Assembly (NCBI GenBank): GCA_945281075.1 | Contig: CALYQE010000079.1 | Coordinates: 1 to 9,101, forward strand | Length of the DNA: 9,101 nucleotides | DNA from: an uncultured Lactobacillus sp. | GTDB lineage: Bacteria; Bacillota; Bacilli; Lactobacillales; Lactobacillaceae | Direction: 5' to 3' | Part shown: positions 7,360 through 9,101 of the stretch, piece after piece | How the letters are laid out: each line of letters opens with the position of its first letter | Position numbering within the stretch: the stretch's first letter is position 1 | Notes under the pieces: model-generated | Database searches by the model: none | Told to the model about the DNA's origin: nothing | Seen by the model: the letters and a program-made list of their open reading frames with translations, nothing else | Made by a program: the position numbers and the translations under genes

Positions 7360-7445
7360 AAAAATAAAAAGACTAAATTTATTTTTTTACTTGATCTTTT
7401 TTGATTTTTTTCTGCGTTCTATGTGTGTTTACTTATGATGTGGAC

Positions 7446-7451
7446 TATACT
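7446..7451 (+). promoter_or_regulatory. Candidate -10 box for the plus-strand acetylesterase
   Basis: TATACT lies 51 nt before the ATG at 7502 in otherwise AT-rich DNA. No good -35 hexamer is found 16-18 bp upstream, where the sequence is GTGTGT-like, and the TG of an extended -10 is not in the right place. The promoter may depend on an activator, or be elsewhere. Confidence 0.3.
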
Positions 7452-7501
7452 TAATTATTATTATTTTAATAAACTTTATTTCTTATTTAGAAAGGCGTTT
7501 T

Positions 7502-8173
7502 ATGAAACAACAAATTTTTATCGTTGGTGATTCCACTGCAGCAATTAAAGCTGACGACAAGCGACCAGAAACAGGCTGGGGCGAAAAATTCCCACAGTTT
7601 ATTTCTGCACAATATCAAGTAAACGATTTTGCCTTCAATGGAGCCAGCACAAAAACATTTTTAAAGCGGGGAGTTCTCAAGGACATTAATCAAAAAATCA
7701 AACCAAACGATTATCTTCTTATTCAGTTTGGTCACAATGATCAAAAAATAGAAGATCCTGATTGGGGAACTTCTATTTCGGAATATCAAAAAAATTTAAC
7801 TGGGTTCATCAATTTTGCCAAGCAGCATGGCGCTATTCCAATCGTTTTATCTTCGATCATTCGAAGAAATTATCAAGACGGTCAGCTGGTAAACAGTTTG
7901 GGGGGCTATCCCCAGGCCGCAAAGGAGTGTGCCAAGGCTAATAACGTATTCTTTATTGATATGAATCAAGTAACCTTTGACTACGTCAAGCTCCTAACTG
8001 CTGAGGAAAGTAAAAAACTCTGGCTGAATGTTGACCATTCAGCAAATTATCCCAATGGGGTACATGACAATACTCACCTCAACAATTACGGGGCGACCAT
8101 AATTGCCAAATTAACTGCGCTTGAATTAGCCAAATTACAGACACCATTGGCAAAAGCAATCACTTTGAAATAA
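7502..8173 (+). CDS. Rhamnogalacturonan acetylesterase, single-domain CE12 (YesT/RhgT-like)
   Basis: The product is 223 aa, the normal size for a minimal CE12 SGNH hydrolase (YesT is about 230). It should remove acetyl esters from RG-I galacturonate. All SGNH blocks are present. Block I is VGDSTAA with nucleophile Ser11, followed by TGWGEKF typical of the RhgT group. Block II Gly47 lies in FNGAST, block III Asn79 in FGHND, and block V Asp189 and His192 in DNTH. Block I begins at residue 8, so there is no room for a signal peptide and the enzyme is cytoplasmic. The start follows AGAAAGG (7489-7495) with 6 nt spacing. The gene faces away from the lyase-transporter operon and precedes kduI. It shares only the catalytic core with the larger acetylesterase at 2375-3913, suggesting different acetyl positions or chain lengths. 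A generic GDSL lipase is less likely given the context and the DSTAA/GWGE motifs. Confidence 0.88.
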   Translation: MKQQIFIVGDSTAAIKADDKRPETGWGEKFPQFISAQYQVNDFAFNGASTKTFLKRGVLKDINQKIKPNDYLLIQFGHNDQKIEDPDWGTSISEYQKNLTGFINFAKQHGAIPIVLSSIIRRNYQDGQLVNSLGGYPQAAKECAKANNVFFIDMNQVTFDYVKLLTAEESKKLWLNVDHSANYPNGVHDNTHLNNYGATIIAKLTALELAKLQTPLAKAITLK

Positions 8174-8207
8174 CTTTTTGATGAAAAAGGTTGCAATTAT
8201 TTTTTTT
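8172..8207 (+). terminator. Weak candidate terminator after the acetylesterase gene
   Basis: AACTTTTT (8172-8179), a GATG loop and AAAAAGGTT (8184-8192) can pair with one bulged G. A run of eight Ts (8200-8207) follows after 7 nt. The gap between stem and T-run and the A:U-rich stem make it weak. It overlaps the operator-like site at 8182-8195, so it may not be a terminator at all. Confidence 0.28.
8182..8195 (+). promoter_or_regulatory. cre-like or LacI-family operator upstream of kduI
   Basis: TGAAAAAGGTTGCA matches the site at 7346-7359 (minus strand) in 12 of 14 positions and the cre consensus in 12 of 14, but the central CG is AG here. It overlaps a possible kduI promoter: TTGCAA (8191-8196), a 17-bp spacer, then TAAAGT (8214-8219, four of six consensus matches). 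The same placement on a TTGCAA hexamer in both arms suggests co-regulation. Confidence 0.38.
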
Positions 8208-8274
8208 AAGGCTTAAAGTTAATTTGTGTCAAATAATAAACGTCATTTCTTTAAAAGAAACGGAGGAATGGAAA

Positions 8275-9101
8275 ATGACTCTTAACATGACATATAACTA
8301 TGCTCATGCTCCAGAAGATATCAAACACTGGGATACAGAGAAATTAAGAAAAGAATTTTTAATAGAAAAGATTTTTACCCCTGGAGATATTAATCTTACT
8401 TATACCTACAACGATCGGATGATTTTTGGCGGTGTAACGCCTACTGATAAAGAACTAGAAATTACTTTATCCAAAGAAATTGGAGTTAGCTACTTTTTGG
8501 AAAGAAGAGAGCTAGGAGTAATTAACATTGGCGGTTCGGGAACCATTAGCATTGATGGTCATCAAGAACAGATGGTTAAGCAAGACGGCTACTATATCGG
8601 TCAAGGCGCAAAACACGTGATTTTTACCTCAGATGACCCGAACACCCCTGCGAAGTTCTATGTGGTTTCAACCCCTGCCCATACTCATTATCCTGATAAA
8701 AAGTTACCGTTTAAGGATGCAATTGCCACCCCTTTGGGTGATCAGGCTCATATGAACAAGAGAACTATTTATAAGTATATTCATGCTTCAACAGTTCAAA
8801 CTTGTCAGCTGCAAATGGGCTACACAGTTTTGGAAGAAGGTTCCGGTTGGAACACCATGCCCGCTCATACACATGCAAGGCGAATGGAAACATACATGTA
8901 CTTTGACTTTAGCGATCCGGACATGCGCGTCTTCCACATCATGGGTAGACCTGGTGAAACTCGCCATTTGGTTGTTCAAAATGAACAAGCGATTCCTAAT
9001 CCGAGTTGGGCAATTCATTGCGGTATCGGTACTGGCAGCTATGCTTTTATTTGGGCAATGGCTGGTGAAAACTTAAATTATGATGACATGGACCAAATTC
9101 C
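8275..9101 (+). CDS. kduI: 5-dehydro-4-deoxy-D-glucuronate isomerase, last codons outside window
   Basis: This gene is partial at the right edge: 275 complete codons are present and KduI proteins are about 276-280 aa, so only a few codons are missing. It isomerises 5-keto-4-deoxyuronate, the open-chain product released from unsaturated galacturonate, to 3-deoxy-D-glycero-2,5-hexodiulosonate, which KduD then reduces to KDG. The double-cupin KduI fold is recognisable from WNTMPAHTHARRMETY and NPSWAIHCGIGTGSYAFIW. Expected zinc ligands are all present: His198, His200, Glu205 and His248 (E. coli 196, 198, 203, 245). The ATG at 8275 follows GGAGG (8262-8266) at 8 nt; an ATG at 8268 is out of frame and stops after five codons. 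It links the GH105 product to central metabolism. The 101-bp gap after the acetylesterase gene leaves open whether kduI has its own promoter. Confidence 0.95.
   Translation, partial: MTLNMTYNYAHAPEDIKHWDTEKLRKEFLIEKIFTPGDINLTYTYNDRMIFGGVTPTDKELEITLSKEIGVSYFLERRELGVINIGGSGTISIDGHQEQMVKQDGYYIGQGAKHVIFTSDDPNTPAKFYVVSTPAHTHYPDKKLPFKDAIATPLGDQAHMNKRTIYKYIHASTVQTCQLQMGYTVLEEGSGWNTMPAHTHARRMETYMYFDFSDPDMRVFHIMGRPGETRHLVVQNEQAIPNPSWAIHCGIGTGSYAFIWAMAGENLNYDDMDQI

Larger units (their letters stand above)
7184..7501. promoter_or_regulatory. Divergent control region between the two operons
   Basis: This 318-bp AT-rich gap separates the two divergent arms and contains no convincing protein gene longer than a leader peptide. 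On the minus strand it holds a cre/LacI-like site, a weak promoter and a leader of about 130 nt with an inverted repeat. On the plus strand it holds a TATACT hexamer and an AGAAAGG ribosome binding site. A near-perfect tandem repeat of TTGATyTTTT occurs at 7391-7410 (9 of 10 bases identical), of unknown meaning. No regulator gene is present in the window, so control must come from elsewhere. Confidence 0.8.

Noticed and set aside
7502..8173. Alternative call as a generic GDSL lipase or lysophospholipase
   Set aside because: The DSTAA and GWGE motifs, cytoplasmic N-terminus and RG-I neighbours fit CE12 better.
8246..8260. TTTCTT-TAA-AAGAAA hairpin directly before the kduI ribosome binding site
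   Set aside because: The stem has only six mostly A:U pairs and a 3-nt loop, so it is too weak and too likely by chance in AT-rich DNA.
8788..9076. Plus and minus open frames of 97 and 76 codons near the right edge
   Set aside because: Both are shadows of kduI, whose own frame carries all zinc ligands and family motifs but has no stop inside the window.
1..9101. tRNA, rRNA, CRISPR array, insertion sequence or prophage features
   Set aside because: No cloverleaf, spaced direct-repeat array, transposase-like protein or terminal inverted repeats were found on either strand.

Overview
The window looks like an AT-rich Gram-positive genome, most likely a lactobacillus or a close relative in the Lactobacillales. 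This rests on AGAAAGG/GGAGG-type ribosome binding sites 6-8 nt before ATG, very AT-rich intergenic DNA, tightly packed operons and the protein style. I cannot name a species. The whole window is one catabolic locus for rhamnogalacturonan I (RG-I), the branched rhamnose/galacturonic acid backbone of pectin.

Layout. Two gene sets diverge from a 318-bp control region (7184-7501). The minus arm reads leftward: a family-4 polysaccharide lyase (rhamnogalacturonan lyase, 5504-7183), a GPH/MelB-type sugar transporter (3951-5501), a three-domain SGNH/CE12-type acetylesterase (2375-3913), an intrinsic hairpin with a U-tract (2338-2368), a second PL4 lyase paralogue (621-2321), and a GH105 unsaturated rhamnogalacturonyl hydrolase that runs off the left edge (1-617). 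The plus arm holds a short single-domain CE12 acetylesterase (7502-8173) and kduI (8275 to the right edge, only a few codons missing).

Pathway (established family roles, assembled by inference). None of the enzymes has a signal peptide, so the substrate is probably an RG-I oligosaccharide made outside by other enzymes or organisms. It would enter through the GPH transporter, be deacetylated by the two CE12 enzymes and be cut by beta-elimination by the two PL4 lyases. GH105 would then remove the terminal unsaturated uronate, and KduI would isomerise the open-chain 5-keto product towards KDG. Rhamnose use, KduD, KDG kinase and KDPG aldolase are not in the window. No regulator gene is visible.

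Regulation. Two similar 14-bp cre/LacI-type sites (12 of 14 identical) lie upstream of the PL4-led operon and of kduI. Each overlaps a TTGCAA hexamer that could serve as a -35 element. The leader of the minus operon contains a long inverted repeat and a possible seven-residue leader peptide. The hairpin between the acetylesterase and the second lyase could reduce expression of the last two genes. The most interesting points are the duplicated cytoplasmic PL4 lyases, the loss of both expected cation-site aspartates in the transporter, the shared operator-like site and the leader/attenuator structures.
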